50,619 nucleotides of DNA, from the NCBI GenBank assembly GCA_036823195.1, contig DAISGI010000017.1, forward strand, positions 1 to 50,619. The letters run 5' to 3'. This document shows positions 41,607 to 50,493 of this stretch, piece by piece (positions within the stretch are counted from its first letter, which is position 1; each line of letters opens with the position of its first letter). The notes under the pieces are model-generated. The model was not told the origin of the DNA, did no database searches, and saw only the letters and a list, made by a program, of their open reading frames with translations. Source of the DNA: UBA4874 sp002399435. GTDB taxonomy: Bacteria > Bacillota > Clostridia > Caldicoprobacterales > DTU083. The translations under genes and the position numbers were made by a program.

Positions 41607-42107
41607 CTAACCTAAGATCTCTTCGATGGATTTGCCTCTTAATCCCGCAACATCTTCTGCCGTCTTCAAACTTGCAAGTCCGCTCATGGTGGCATTGATC
41701 ACATTCCTCGGATTGCTGGATCCCAGGGATTTGGTACGGATATCCTGGACACCTGCAAGCTCCATCACCGCACGGACAGGTCCTCCTGCGATCACACCGG
41801 TACCTTCCTTCGCGGGCATCATCAGTACAGAACCAGCTCCAAACTCTCCCTGAACCTCATGCGGTATGGTGGTATTCACAATTGGTACCTTAATCAGGTG
41901 TTTCTTTGCGTCCTCCACTCCCTTGCGGATCGCTTCCGGTATTTCAGCCGCTTTTCCCATTCCTGCCCCAACAATACCATTTGCATCCCCCACTACCACT
42001 ACGGTACTGAAGCGCATATTACGTCCGCCTTTTACGGTCTTGGCAACACGGTTGATACTTACTACCCTTTCCTTCAGATCCAACGTGCTGGCATCGATTC
42101 GGTTCAT
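41607..42107 (-). CDS. rpsE: 30S ribosomal protein S5
   Basis: S5, at the mRNA entry tunnel, important for decoding accuracy. 166 residues from ATG 42107 after AGGAGGG: LKERVVSINRVAKTVKGGRN, then the double-stranded RNA-binding fold and the S5 C-terminal domain (GSSNPRNVINATMSGLASLK). An upstream in-frame extension of 50 codons overlaps rplR and is not real. Confidence 0.97.
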   Translation of the reverse strand: MNRIDASTLDLKERVVSINRVAKTVKGGRNMRFSTVVVVGDANGIVGAGMGKAAEIPEAIRKGVEDAKKHLIKVPIVNTTIPHEVQGEFGAGSVLMMPAKEGTGVIAGGPVRAVMELAGVQDIRTKSLGSSNPRNVINATMSGLASLKTAEDVAGLRGKSIEEILG

Positions 42108-42120
42108 CTGTTTCCCTCCT

Positions 42121-42489
42121 TTAAAATTCCAGTCCGGCTTCACGCGCTCCGGATGCAACTTCCAAAACGCGTCCATGGTAAATATAGCCACTCCGGTCAA
42201 ATACCACCCGGCGAATTCCCTTTTCCATCGCCTTTTTTCCGGCCGCCTCTCCGACAATCTGTGCGGCTTCTTTTTTGGTTTTGCCGACGACTTTTTCCTT
42301 CAAATCCGGATCAAGGGTAGAAGCAGCTGCCAGGGTTGTTCCGTTCTGATCGTTGATGATTTGAACATATATATGATTTAAACTCCGATAAACGCAGAAA
42401 CGTGGCCTTTCCAAAGTACCGGAAATTTTCCTCCGGACCCGATCATGCCGCTTTTTCCTGCTCGCATTTTTATCTTTTTGCTTGATCAC
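42121..42489 (-). CDS. rplR: 50S ribosomal protein L18
   Basis: L18 binds 5S rRNA at the central protuberance. 122 residues from GTG 42489 (read MIKQKDKNASRKKRHDRVRR), which aligns with B. subtilis L18 and lies 11 bases after AAGGAG; a GTG four codons upstream is too close to that site. End: RSGYIYHGRVLEVASGAREA. Confidence 0.95.
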   Translation of the reverse strand: MIKQKDKNASRKKRHDRVRRKISGTLERPRFCVYRSLNHIYVQIINDQNGTTLAAASTLDPDLKEKVVGKTKKEAAQIVGEAAGKKAMEKGIRRVVFDRSGYIYHGRVLEVASGAREAGLEF

Positions 42490-42509
42490 CTTAAGCTTCA
42501 CTCCTTCCC

Positions 42510-43052
42510 TTATTTCTTACCTGCTTTTCCTTCCTTGCGAAGGATTCTTTCATTCTCATATTTAATGCCCTTGCCCTTATAAGGCTCCGGCTCCCGAACC
42601 CGTCGTACCTTTGCAGCCATTTCACCAACTGCTTGTTTGTCAATCCCTTTGACAATAATTCGGTTGGCTGCCGGTACTTCAAATTCCACTCCATTTTCCT
42701 CCTGGATCTCCACGGGATGAGAGTATCCAACGGTCAGAACCAGTTTCTTACCCTGCTTCTGCGCACGATAACCGACTCCATTGATCACCAGGGTCTTTTC
42801 AAATCCTTTGGTAACCCCGTCCACCATGTTCTGAATCAAAGCCCGGCTCAAACCGTGCAGTGATTTTTGAGGCTTACTGTCATTTGGACGCTCTACTCGT
42901 ATGATATTCCCTTCCACGGAAACCCGCATATCCTTGTGAATTTTCTGTGTCAGCTGTCCCTTTGGCCCTTTTATGGCCACTACATTGTCATCGCCGACCA
43001 ATACGGATACTCCATCGGGCATCTTTACAGGAAGCTTTCCAATCCGTGACAT
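42510..43052 (-). CDS. rplF: 50S ribosomal protein L6
   Basis: L6, near the sarcin-ricin loop and factor-binding site. 180 residues with the duplicated L6 fold: MSRIGKLPVKMPDGVSVLVG and the C-terminal REPEPYKGKGIKYENERILR. It lies between rpsH and rplR. Confidence 0.98.
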   Translation of the reverse strand: MSRIGKLPVKMPDGVSVLVGDDNVVAIKGPKGQLTQKIHKDMRVSVEGNIIRVERPNDSKPQKSLHGLSRALIQNMVDGVTKGFEKTLVINGVGYRAQKQGKKLVLTVGYSHPVEIQEENGVEFEVPAANRIIVKGIDKQAVGEMAAKVRRVREPEPYKGKGIKYENERILRKEGKAGKK

Positions 43053-43096
43053 ACATTACACCGCCTTCCTCTTTGCTAATTCTGCCTGCCCAGCCG

Positions 43097-43495
43097 TCAC
43101 CAGACGTAGCACAGCACTTCTCCGCCGACACTCAGCTTTCTGGCCTGTTTGTCCGTCATTACGCCCTTTGAGGTGGAAATGATGGCAATCCCCAGTCCGC
43201 CTAATACCTTGGGAATCTCATCCTTGTTTGCATAAACTCTCAGACCGGGTTTGCTGATTCTCTTCAATCCGCTGATCACACGTTCATTGTTTTTGGCATA
43301 TTTCAACGTAAGCTTCAAAGTACCCTGATTCCCGTCATCAATTACGGTATATCCCTTGATAAACCCCTCTTCTGTCAATATATCTGCAATCGCCTTCTTC
43401 ATATTAGAAGCCGGTACCTGTATCACTTCATGCTTTACAACCAGTGCATTCCTTATGCGGGTCAGCATATCTGCAATGGGATCTGTCATAACCAT
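43097..43495 (-). CDS. rpsH: 30S ribosomal protein S8
   Basis: S8, a primary binder of the 16S central domain; in E. coli it represses the spc operon. 132 residues from ATG 43495, eight bases after AGGAGG: MVMTDPIADMLTRIRNALVV and the end KARKLSVGGEVL-like tail. An ATG two codons later is the more usual family start but has worse spacing. Confidence 0.96.
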   Translation of the reverse strand: MVMTDPIADMLTRIRNALVVKHEVIQVPASNMKKAIADILTEEGFIKGYTVIDDGNQGTLKLTLKYAKNNERVISGLKRISKPGLRVYANKDEIPKVLGGLGIAIISTSKGVMTDKQARKLSVGGEVLCYVW

Positions 43496-43524
43496 ATCTT
43501 CTACCTCCTTCCAGTCTTGACCCT

Positions 43525-43710
43525 CTACCAGCTCGCCTTCCTGACACCGGGAATCTGTCCCTTGTAGGCCAGCTCCCGGAAGCATATCCGGCAAATACCA
43601 TATTTCTTCAGGACTGCATGGGGACGTCCGCATAGTCTGCATCTTGTATAGGCACGGGTTGAATACTTGGGCTTACGCTGCTGCTTCACCCTCATTGATA
43701 TTTTTGCCAC
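43525..43710 (-). CDS. rpsN: 30S ribosomal protein S14, zinc type
   Basis: 61-residue short S14 with two CxxC pairs (CRLC and CRIC) binding zinc: YTRCRLCGRPHAVLKKYGIC. The zinc form is typical of Gram-positive bacteria. It sits between rplE and rpsH. Confidence 0.98.
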   Translation of the reverse strand: MAKISMRVKQQRKPKYSTRAYTRCRLCGRPHAVLKKYGICRICFRELAYKGQIPGVRKASW

Positions 43711-43740
43711 TTATCTGTTTCCTCCTTCCATCGGATTCTC

Positions 43741-44286
43741 TCAGCTTCTGGCAGCAAAAGGCATACCCAAAAGCCGTAACAATTCTCTTCCTTCTTCATC
43801 GGTCCGGGCGGTTGTCACAAATATGATATCCATTCCCCTTACCTTATCCACCTTATCATAGCTGATCTCCGGGAAAATAAGCTGCTCCTTGATTCCCAGT
43901 GCATAATTACCCCTGCCGTCAAAGGAATTTTCCGATACTCCCCGGAAATCCCGTACGCGGGGAAGAGCAACATTCACCAGGCGATCCAGGAACTCATACA
44001 TTTTATCGCCCCGAAGCGTCACCTTTGCTCCGATATTCATGCCTTCCCTTACCTTAAAGGCAGCCACGGATTTCTTTGCTTTGGTCACAACGGGCATCTG
44101 CCCCGTTATGGTTGCCAGGTCCTGGACAGCGGATTCGAGAAACTTCGGATTTTCCTTTGCATCCCCGACTCCCATATTGATCACGATCTTTTCGAGTCTG
44201 GGTACCTGCATGACATTTTTATATTCAAATCTGTCCAACAGATTGGACATCGCTTCATTTTTATAAAAATCTTTCAACCGAGCCAA
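43741..44286 (-). CDS. rplE: 50S ribosomal protein L5
   Basis: L5 binds 5S rRNA and contacts P-site tRNA. 181 residues: IVINMGVGDAKENPKFLESA in the N-terminal half and GNYALGIKEQLIFPEISYDK later. It follows rplX. Confidence 0.98.
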   Translation of the reverse strand: MARLKDFYKNEAMSNLLDRFEYKNVMQVPRLEKIVINMGVGDAKENPKFLESAVQDLATITGQMPVVTKAKKSVAAFKVREGMNIGAKVTLRGDKMYEFLDRLVNVALPRVRDFRGVSENSFDGRGNYALGIKEQLIFPEISYDKVDKVRGMDIIFVTTARTDEEGRELLRLLGMPFAARS

Positions 44287-44312
44287 ATCTTTTACCTCCC
44301 TTCTGAGAAGAA

Positions 44313-44648
44313 CTAATCATTGAACAATTCGTTGCAGACCTTGCAGACACGTACCTTGGTTCCGTCCTCCAATATTTTGTGGCCTACACGGGTCCGCTTG
44401 TTGCACTTCCCACAGACAAGCATGGCTTTGGAAGCATGGATGGGAGCTTCCTGACGGATCCTTCCTCCCTGCTGGTTTGCACCTGTGGGTTTCTTGTGCC
44501 GGGTCACAAAGTTGACCCCTTCCACAATGATCTTGCCTTCTCTGGGATATGCAGTCAGCACTTTCCCCCGCTTTGATTTGTCTTTTCCGGAAATGATTTC
44601 TACGGTATCCCCTTTTTTTACATGCATTTTTCCTGGCTTTTTCACCAC
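44313..44648 (-). CDS. rplX: 50S ribosomal protein L24
   Basis: L24, a KOW-domain assembly initiator of the large subunit at the tunnel exit. 111 residues: HVKKGDTVEIISGKDKSKRG, later EAPIHASKAMLVCGKCNKRT with a CGKC-CKVC pair. I chose GTG 44648, eight bases after AGGAGG; a GTG three codons upstream overlaps that site. Confidence 0.95.
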   Translation of the reverse strand: MVKKPGKMHVKKGDTVEIISGKDKSKRGKVLTAYPREGKIIVEGVNFVTRHKKPTGANQQGGRIRQEAPIHASKAMLVCGKCNKRTRVGHKILEDGTKVRVCKVCNELFND

Positions 44649-44663
44649 AGCAATCACCTCCTT

Positions 44664-45032
44664 TTATAATACTTCCGGGGCGAGAGATATGATTTTCATA
44701 TAATCCTTTTCTCTCAGTTCTCTGGCGATCGGGCCAAAGATACGGGTACCCCTGGGTTGCTTCTGATCATCTATGATTACTGCCGCATTGTCGTCAAATT
44801 TGATAAACGAACCATCCGGCCTTTGTGTGTCCCTGGTCGTGCGAACAATGACAGCCTTTACGACATCGCCCTTTTTAACAACACCGCCGGGTGTTGCACT
44901 TTTGACAGATGCCACAATCGAGTCTCCTATTTTTCCATACTTCCTTGTGGAACCTCCCAGGACATTGATGCACATCAATTCCTTTGCGCCGGTATTGTCC
45001 GCCACCCGCAATCGGCTCAGCTTCTGGATCAT
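44664..45032 (-). CDS. rplN: 50S ribosomal protein L14
   Basis: L14, at the subunit interface. 122 residues: MIQKLSRLRVADNTGAKELM and RGTRIFGPIARELREKDYMK. It follows rpsQ by 29 bases. Confidence 0.98.
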   Translation of the reverse strand: MIQKLSRLRVADNTGAKELMCINVLGGSTRKYGKIGDSIVASVKSATPGGVVKKGDVVKAVIVRTTRDTQRPDGSFIKFDDNAAVIIDDQKQPRGTRIFGPIARELREKDYMKIISLAPEVL

Positions 45033-45061
45033 ATTATACCCTCCTTTCGGTAGTGGACCGA

Positions 45062-45325
45062 TTATTGTGCCCTTTCAACGACTTCAACCAAACGCCAGCG
45101 CTTGTCACGGCTGATCGGCCTGGTTTCCATAATCTTTACGCGATCCCCGATCTGGCAGGTATTTTCTTCGTCATGGGCTTTCAGTTTGCTTGTCCGGTTT
45201 ATGGTCTTTCCGTACAGCTTATGCTTTACGCGGCTTTCGATCAAAACCACAATGGTTTTATCCATCTTATTGCTTACGACTCTGCCGATGCGGACCTTCC
45301 GATTCCCTCTTGTTTCCTCGGCCAC
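45062..45325 (-). CDS. rpsQ: 30S ribosomal protein S17
   Basis: S17, an OB-fold protein of early 30S assembly. 87 residues with GRVVSNKMDKTIVVLIESRV and CQIGDRVKIMETRPISRDKR. It lies between rpmC and rplN. Confidence 0.98.
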   Translation of the reverse strand: MAEETRGNRKVRIGRVVSNKMDKTIVVLIESRVKHKLYGKTINRTSKLKAHDEENTCQIGDRVKIMETRPISRDKRWRLVEVVERAQ

Positions 45326-45343
45326 AAATATTCCTCCTTTTCC

Positions 45344-45547
45344 TCAAGCCTCCATGGCTTTCAATTCCCGTTCCCTAAGAATCGTTTTTACTCTGGCAAT
45401 ATCCTTTTTCACTTCCCGGATCCTCGTGGGATTCTCCAACTGTCCGGTGGCCAGCTGGAATCGAAGGTTAAACAACTCACTCTTGAGCTCGGAACATTTC
45501 CCGTTCAGCTCATCCTGTGACATATCTCGGAATTCATTTGCCTTCAT
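45344..45547 (-). CDS. rpmC: 50S ribosomal protein L29
   Basis: L29, at the tunnel exit where SRP and trigger factor dock. 67 residues from ATG 45547: MKANEFRDMSQDELNGKCSE and LFNLRFQLATGQLENPTRIR. Its start overlaps the end of rplP by 14 bases. Confidence 0.96.
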   Translation of the reverse strand: MKANEFRDMSQDELNGKCSELKSELFNLRFQLATGQLENPTRIREVKKDIARVKTILRERELKAMEA

Positions 45548-45971
45548 TGCCTTCACCACCCAATTCTTCACTAGTCACAAACCTGGTCTTGACCGGAAGT
45601 TTGTGCGCTGCCAGGCGGAGTGCCTCTCTGGCTGTCTCTTCAGGTACCCCTGCCACTTCAAACAGGATCCTGCCAGGCTTTACAACTGCCACCCAATATT
45701 CAGGAGAACCTTTTCCTTTCCCCATACGGGTTTCAGCGGGCTTCTCCGTAACAGGCTTATCCGGAAATATCTTGACCCAGACATTCCCGCCTCTTTTCAT
45801 AAAACGAGTCATGGCAATCCTTGCCGCTTCAATCTGATTGCTGGTAATCCAGCAAGGATCCAATGCCTGCAGACCATATTGACCGTAAGTGATGGTATTC
45901 CCGCGCGTTGCCTTGCCTTTCATTCTGCCCCGAAATACCCTGCGGCGTTTTACTCTTTTCGGCATCAACAT
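45534..45971 (-). CDS. rplP: 50S ribosomal protein L16
   Basis: L16, near the A-site tRNA elbow. 145 residues from ATG 45971, eight bases after AGGAGG: PKRVKRRRVFRGRMKGKATR, GQYGLQALDPCWITSNQIEA. It overlaps rpmC and begins one base after rpsC ends. Confidence 0.97.
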   Translation of the reverse strand: MLMPKRVKRRRVFRGRMKGKATRGNTITYGQYGLQALDPCWITSNQIEAARIAMTRFMKRGGNVWVKIFPDKPVTEKPAETRMGKGKGSPEYWVAVVKPGRILFEVAGVPEETAREALRLAAHKLPVKTRFVTSEELGGEGNEGK

Positions 45972-45972
45972 A

Positions 45973-46638
45973 TTATTTTCCTCCTTCCGCAACCGGTCTG
46001 TTTTTCGCCTTCGGAAGGACCTCTCCTTTGTAAATCCATACCTTTACTCCGATTCCTCCGTAGGTTGTTTTTGCTTCCGCAAACCCATAGTCGATATCAG
46101 CCCGCAATGTCTGCAGAGGTATGGTTCCTTCATGGTATCCTTCTCTCCGTGCAATATCCGTTCCGCCAAGACGCCCGGACACCATGGTCTTGATTCCCTT
46201 TGCCCCGGTTCTCATGGTTCTTTGCATTGTCTGCTTCATCGCTCTGCGGAAGGAAATCCTGCGTTCCAACTGTGCTGCAATATTCTCCGCAACCAACTGT
46301 GCATCCAGGTCCGGATACTTGACCTCCACTATATTTAAAATTGTCGTTTTCTTTGTAAACTTTTCAATTTCCTTTTTCAAGGCATCCACGCCCGTACCGC
46401 CTTTTCCAATTACAATACCAGGCTTGGCTGTAAAAATATTCACCTTTACGCGGTTTGCAGCACGTTCAATTTCAATTTTGGAGATCCCTGCATGAAAAAG
46501 TTTCTTTTTCAGCATCTTCCTTAATTGTACATCCTCAATCAGATTGTCTGCAAAATCCTTCCTGGAAGCATACCATCTGGCATCCCAGTCCTTGATGATT
46601 CCGACTCTAAGTCCATGGGGATTCACTTTCTGACCCAC
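45973..46638 (-). CDS. rpsC: 30S ribosomal protein S3
   Basis: S3, at the mRNA entry channel with helicase activity. 221 residues: MGQKVNPHGLRVGIIKDWDA, a KH domain (KPGIVIGKGGTGVDALKKEI) and the C-terminal domain with DYGFAEAKTTYGGIGVKVWI. It lies between rplV and rplP. Confidence 0.98.
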   Translation of the reverse strand: MGQKVNPHGLRVGIIKDWDARWYASRKDFADNLIEDVQLRKMLKKKLFHAGISKIEIERAANRVKVNIFTAKPGIVIGKGGTGVDALKKEIEKFTKKTTILNIVEVKYPDLDAQLVAENIAAQLERRISFRRAMKQTMQRTMRTGAKGIKTMVSGRLGGTDIARREGYHEGTIPLQTLRADIDYGFAEAKTTYGGIGVKVWIYKGEVLPKAKNRPVAEGGK

Positions 46639-46652
46639 TTATCCATCCCTCC

Positions 46653-47051
46653 TTATTTTTGTACTTGTTCCAGTTCATCCAATACGATATGGATATGGCT
46701 GGTCCGCTTTCGAATGCGGTTTGCCCTGCCCTGAGCCCTTGCCCGCAGACGCTTCAGGGTCGGCCCTTCATTTGCGGTAACCTCAGCGACATACAAACCA
46801 TCCGGATCCATTTCCAGATTGTTTTTTGCGTTGGCTGCTGCAGATTTCAACAGCTTGACAACTGGCTCGGAAGCCGCCTTGGGCGTATATTCCAATATGG
46901 CAAGTGCTTCCTTGACCGTTTTCCCGCGTATCATGTCAATCACAATCTTTACCTTTCTGGAAGAAATGCGGACATAACTGGCGGTGGCATGAGGCCGCTT
47001 TTCCCTGCTCTCGTAGCGGGCTTTTGATTTTTCTTTCATCCTTGTCGCCAC
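46653..47051 (-). CDS. rplV: 50S ribosomal protein L22
   Basis: L22 lines the exit tunnel; its loop forms part of the constriction that macrolides and stalling peptides use. 132 residues from GTG 47051 after GGAGG. About 20 extra basic residues precede the conserved ATASYVRISSRKVKIVIDMI, a modest N-terminal extension. Confidence 0.96.
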   Translation of the reverse strand: MATRMKEKSKARYESREKRPHATASYVRISSRKVKIVIDMIRGKTVKEALAILEYTPKAASEPVVKLLKSAAANAKNNLEMDPDGLYVAEVTANEGPTLKRLRARAQGRANRIRKRTSHIHIVLDELEQVQK

Positions 47052-47067
47052 TGTGATTCCTCCTTCA

Positions 47068-47355
47068 CTATTTCAGCTCAGTAGTCTTTTCTGAATGCTG
47101 TCCGCTGTGACCCCGAAAGGTTCTGGTAGGCGCAAACTCCCCAAACTTATGTCCCACCATCTCCTCGGTAATATAGATCGGAACATGTTTCCTGCCATCA
47201 TGAACGGCAATGGTGTGTCCGACCATTTCAGGAAAAATGGTGGATGCCCTGGACCAGGTCTTTATAACTGTTTTTTTGCCCTGTTTGTTCATGTCCTCTA
47301 TCTTCTTCAAAAGGTCCGCACGGACATAGGGGCCTTTTTTCACCGATCGACTCAT
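47068..47355 (-). CDS. rpsS: 30S ribosomal protein S19
   Basis: S19, in the small-subunit head with S13. 95 residues: MSRSVKKGPYVRADLLKKIE and GHKFGEFAPTRTFRGHSGQH. It follows rplB by 44 bases. Confidence 0.98.
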   Translation of the reverse strand: MSRSVKKGPYVRADLLKKIEDMNKQGKKTVIKTWSRASTIFPEMVGHTIAVHDGRKHVPIYITEEMVGHKFGEFAPTRTFRGHSGQHSEKTTELK

Positions 47356-47399
47356 TCAATTGCCTCCTTCCGACTTTATAATCACTGAAACCAGATCCG

Positions 47400-48230
47400 T
47401 TATTTTGTTCTGCGTTTTATGATATATTGGTCAGACTTGTTCCTTTTCTTTCTGGTCTTATATCCCAACGTTGGCTTCCCCCAAGGGGTAACAGGAGAGG
47501 GTCTTCCGATGGGAGCCTTTCCTTCGCCACCGCCGTGCGGATGGTCCGGCGGGTTCATAGCAGAACCACGTACGGTCGGGCGGATCCCCATATGCCTTTT
47601 CTTGCCTGCTTTCCCGATGGTGATGTTTTCATGCTCTGCGTTTCCCACCTGGCCGATCGTAGCCCGGCACTCGGAGCGAACCATGCGCACCTCACCGGAA
47701 GGAAGCCTTACCTGAGCAAATTTCCCTTCCTTTGCGGTCAGCTGTGCCGCATTGCCTGCCGAACGGGTAAGCTGTCCGCCCTTGCCGGCATGAAGTTCAA
47801 TGTTGTGAATCACGGTACCCACCGGGATATTCTGAAGCGGCAATGCGTTCCCGACCTGGATATCCGCATCCTTGCCGGATACCACCGTATCCCCGACATG
47901 CAGCCCGTTGGGACTAAGGATGTATCTCTTTTCCCCGTCCACATAATGCAGCAATGCAATGTTGGCACTTCGGTTCGGATCATACTCAATCCCTGCAACC
48001 TTTGCGGGAACCCCATCTTTATCGCGCTTAAAATCAATAATACGATATTTTCTCTTTTCTCCGCCGCCCTGATGACGAACCGTAATCCGTCCTGCATCAT
48101 TTCTGCCGGCTTTCTCCTTCAAAGCTACCAAAAGTGCCTTTTCCGGCTGTGCTTTGGTAATTTCTTCGAAAGAAGAAACGGTCATATGCCTTCTGGCGGG
48201 GGAGGTTGGTCTATATTTTTTGATTGCCAT
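47400..48230 (-). CDS. rplB: 50S ribosomal protein L2
   Basis: L2, the most conserved large-subunit protein, needed for subunit joining and peptidyl transfer. 276 residues with the hallmark AMNPPDHPHGGGEGKAPIGR containing the functional histidine, and the N-terminal MAIKKYRPTSPARRHMTVSS. Confidence 0.98.
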   Translation of the reverse strand: MAIKKYRPTSPARRHMTVSSFEEITKAQPEKALLVALKEKAGRNDAGRITVRHQGGGEKRKYRIIDFKRDKDGVPAKVAGIEYDPNRSANIALLHYVDGEKRYILSPNGLHVGDTVVSGKDADIQVGNALPLQNIPVGTVIHNIELHAGKGGQLTRSAGNAAQLTAKEGKFAQVRLPSGEVRMVRSECRATIGQVGNAEHENITIGKAGKKRHMGIRPTVRGSAMNPPDHPHGGGEGKAPIGRPSPVTPWGKPTLGYKTRKKRNKSDQYIIKRRTK

Positions 48231-48246
48231 CTTGTCTTACCTCCTT

Positions 48247-48543
48247 TTAGGCCATTCCTTCGAAGAACTCAATTGCTTTGCTCTCGGCAGTCAGCGTAAC
48301 AAAGGCTTTCTTAAAGGAAGACCTTCTGCCGGTATGAACTCCCATACGCTTCATTTTGCCCTGCTGGCGAAGCGTGTGTACGTTTTTTACCTTTACTCCG
48401 AAAATGGTCTCGACTGCCAGCTTGATTTCCGTTTTGTTGGCCCTGGGATCCACAAGAAAGGTGTACTTCTTATCCGGTATGGAATCATAACTCTTTTCCG
48501 TCAATACCGGCCGTATGATAATATCATGAGGGATTTTCATCAT
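48247..48543 (-). CDS. rplW: 50S ribosomal protein L23
   Basis: L23, docking site for trigger factor and SRP at the tunnel exit. 98 residues: DIIIRPVLTEKSYDSIPDKK. Two ATGs in tandem (48543 and 48540); the first overlaps the rplD stop as ATGA, which indicates coupled translation. Confidence 0.97.
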   Translation of the reverse strand: MMKIPHDIIIRPVLTEKSYDSIPDKKYTFLVDPRANKTEIKLAVETIFGVKVKNVHTLRQQGKMKRMGVHTGRRSSFKKAFVTLTAESKAIEFFEGMA

Positions 48544-49163
48544 GCATACACCTCCTCTACCATTTTTACGGCATCCTGTGTAATGATAAAACGGTCATAG
48601 TTCAGAATATCCAATACATTCAGAGTATTGACAAAACAAAGTTTCACATTGGGAAGATTGCGGGACGCTCTCTCAACGGTCTCGTCCCTGCCTGAAAGAA
48701 CAAGAAGGGCTTTTCCTTCCGACTTCAGATTCTTCAGAACCCGGACCATTTCCTTTGTCTTTGCCTGAGGAAGTGTCAGGGAATCCATCACCGTGATATT
48801 GTCTTCCATTACTTTGGAGCTCAGTGCGCTTTTCATGGCAAGCCTTTTGACCTTTTTGGGGACCGTATAACTGTAATCCCTTGGCTTGGGGGCAAATACA
48901 ACACCGCCCTTTGTCCATATGGGAGAACGGTTGCTTCCGTGCCGGGCACGACCGGTTCCCTTCTGCCTCCAGGGCTTGGCACCGCCACCCCTGACTTCTG
49001 CGCGGGTCAGGGCGGATTGGGTACCTTGCCTTTTATTGGCCAGTTGCATCCTGGTAACCTGATACAACGCATTTTTGTTGACTTCAATCCCGAAAATCTC
49101 GTCCTTCAATTCGATATCGCCGACTGAAGTGCCTTCTATATTATATAAAGCTACTTTAGGCAT
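48540..49163 (-). CDS. rplD: 50S ribosomal protein L4
   Basis: L4 lines the exit tunnel with L22. 207 residues: MPKVALYNIEGTSVGDIELK, then the tunnel loop region RGGGAKPWRQKGTGRARHGS. In E. coli L4 also regulates the S10 operon through its leader; whether it does so here is unknown. Confidence 0.98.
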   Translation of the reverse strand: MPKVALYNIEGTSVGDIELKDEIFGIEVNKNALYQVTRMQLANKRQGTQSALTRAEVRGGGAKPWRQKGTGRARHGSNRSPIWTKGGVVFAPKPRDYSYTVPKKVKRLAMKSALSSKVMEDNITVMDSLTLPQAKTKEMVRVLKNLKSEGKALLVLSGRDETVERASRNLPNVKLCFVNTLNVLDILNYDRFIITQDAVKMVEEVYA

Positions 49164-49190
49164 AACCTTTCCTCCTTTCCGTTGGATGTA

Positions 49191-49820
49191 TTACCTTTTT
49201 ACGGTATCCTTGATGGTCAGCAAAGTTCCCTTTGGGCCGGGAACAGCGCCTTTGATCAGCAGCAAATTGCGCTGTGCATCCACTTTGGCGACTTCAAGGT
49301 TGGCAATGGTAACCCTGTTCTGCCCCATTCTGCCGGGCAGATGTTTTGTCTTGAATACGCGGCTCGGCGAACTGCTTGGTCCAAGGGATCCGGGACGACG
49401 ATGATATCTGGAGCCATGTGCCATGGGGCCCCTGTGCTGATTCCATCTCTTGATCACACCGGCAAATCCCTTGCCCTTTGTAATACCGCTGACATCCACT
49501 TTCTCGCCCGCGGCGAAAACATCCGCTTTGATCTCATTGCCGACCTGGTAATCCTGTGTATTGTCCAGTCGTATTTCCCTGAGATACCTCCTGTAGGGCG
49601 TGCTGTTCTTATCAAAATGTCCCTTCCTGGGTTGATTGACCAGGGTGGATCGAATATCACCGAATCCGATTTGAAGAGCACGATAACCATCTTTTTCCTG
49701 AGTTTTGACCTGAGTGACTACACAGGGACCGGCTTCCACTACGGTAACGGGTACCATCAGGCCTTCTTCTGTAAAGATCTGGGTCATGCCCAGCTTTTTA
49801 CCCAGAATGGCTTTTTGCAT
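49191..49820 (-). CDS. rplC: 50S ribosomal protein L3
   Basis: L3, an early assembly protein whose loop reaches the peptidyl transferase centre. 209 residues from ATG 49820, nine bases after GGAGG: MQKAILGKKLGMTQIFTEEG and the central RWNQHRGPMAHGSRYHRRPG. It lies 40 bases after rpsJ. Confidence 0.98.
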   Translation of the reverse strand: MQKAILGKKLGMTQIFTEEGLMVPVTVVEAGPCVVTQVKTQEKDGYRALQIGFGDIRSTLVNQPRKGHFDKNSTPYRRYLREIRLDNTQDYQVGNEIKADVFAAGEKVDVSGITKGKGFAGVIKRWNQHRGPMAHGSRYHRRPGSLGPSSSPSRVFKTKHLPGRMGQNRVTIANLEVAKVDAQRNLLLIKGAVPGPKGTLLTIKDTVKR

Positions 49821-49860
49821 TTCTTTAAACCTCCGTTCTGAAACTATAGTGTCCGAAGCT

Positions 49861-50169
49861 CTATAATTTGATTTCGATATCAACGCCGGCCGGCAGATCC
49901 AACCGCATCAAGGAATCCACCGTTTTGGACGTTGGGCTTAAAATATCGATCAAGCGCTTGTGTGTCCTCATTTCAAACTGCTCACGGGAATCCTTGTACT
50001 TGTGAGGAGCTCTTAAAACAGTGATCACTTCCCTGTCTGTCGGCAACGGAACGGGACCGGAAACCCTTGCTCCGGTTTTCCTTGCAGTCTCAACAATCCT
50101 TTCTGCCGACTGATCAATCAAAGTGTGATCATAGGCCTTTAATTTAATTCTGATTTTTTGGCTTGCCAA
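49861..50169 (-). CDS. rpsJ: 30S ribosomal protein S10 (NusE)
   Basis: S10 of the small-subunit head; also binds NusB in transcription antitermination. 102 residues: IRIKLKAYDHTLIDQSAERI, then VSGPVPLPTDREVITVLRAP. The start codon is TTG (50167-50169) after AGGAGGGG, unusual for a highly expressed ribosomal gene. It heads the S10 block and has its own promoter and a structured leader. Confidence 0.97.
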   Translation of the reverse strand: MASQKIRIKLKAYDHTLIDQSAERIVETARKTGARVSGPVPLPTDREVITVLRAPHKYKDSREQFEMRTHKRLIDILSPTSKTVDSLMRLDLPAGVDIEIKL

Positions 50170-50196
50170 AAAATTCCCCTCCTTTTACTCATAGCC

Positions 50197-50296
50197 GGAC
50201 GCTTTTTCGTCCTGTCAAGTCAGAAGCAGGGCAATCCATCACCTTGTTACCACTTAACCACGTGTGCCATTTTCAATGTAAAAAAGAAAGGCACAC
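50197..50296 (-). promoter_or_regulatory. Structured leader of the S10 operon
   Basis: Two hairpins lie in the 240-base leader: a 7-bp stem GTGTGCC/GGCACAC (50290-50296 with 50262-50268) with a long loop, and a 5-bp stem GGACG/CGTCC (50208-50212 with 50197-50201) just before the rpsJ ribosome site. They could take part in feedback control; only the pairing is seen. Confidence 0.4.
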
Positions 50297-50414
50297 AAGG
50301 AAACAAGGAAGTTCGCCCGATTCAAACGGACTGGTCCATAAAAATTCCCCGACACGATTTCATCGGCAACCTTTTACTTCATCCCTAGTGTCCCAATATT
50401 AACACAACCATTAT

Positions 50415-50443
50415 ATATTACAATAAAACTTACAGGAAAGCAA
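50415..50443 (-). promoter_or_regulatory. Promoter of the S10 superoperon
   Basis: Minus-strand -35 TTGCTT (50438-50443), 17-base spacer, -10 TAATAT (50415-50420), with AT-rich DNA upstream. It lies about 250 bases before rpsJ, after the tuf end. Confidence 0.6.
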
Positions 50444-50493
50444 GTATTTTTTAAGCTTTTACGAAATCTCCAAAGCAGCCCAACAGTGAAATA

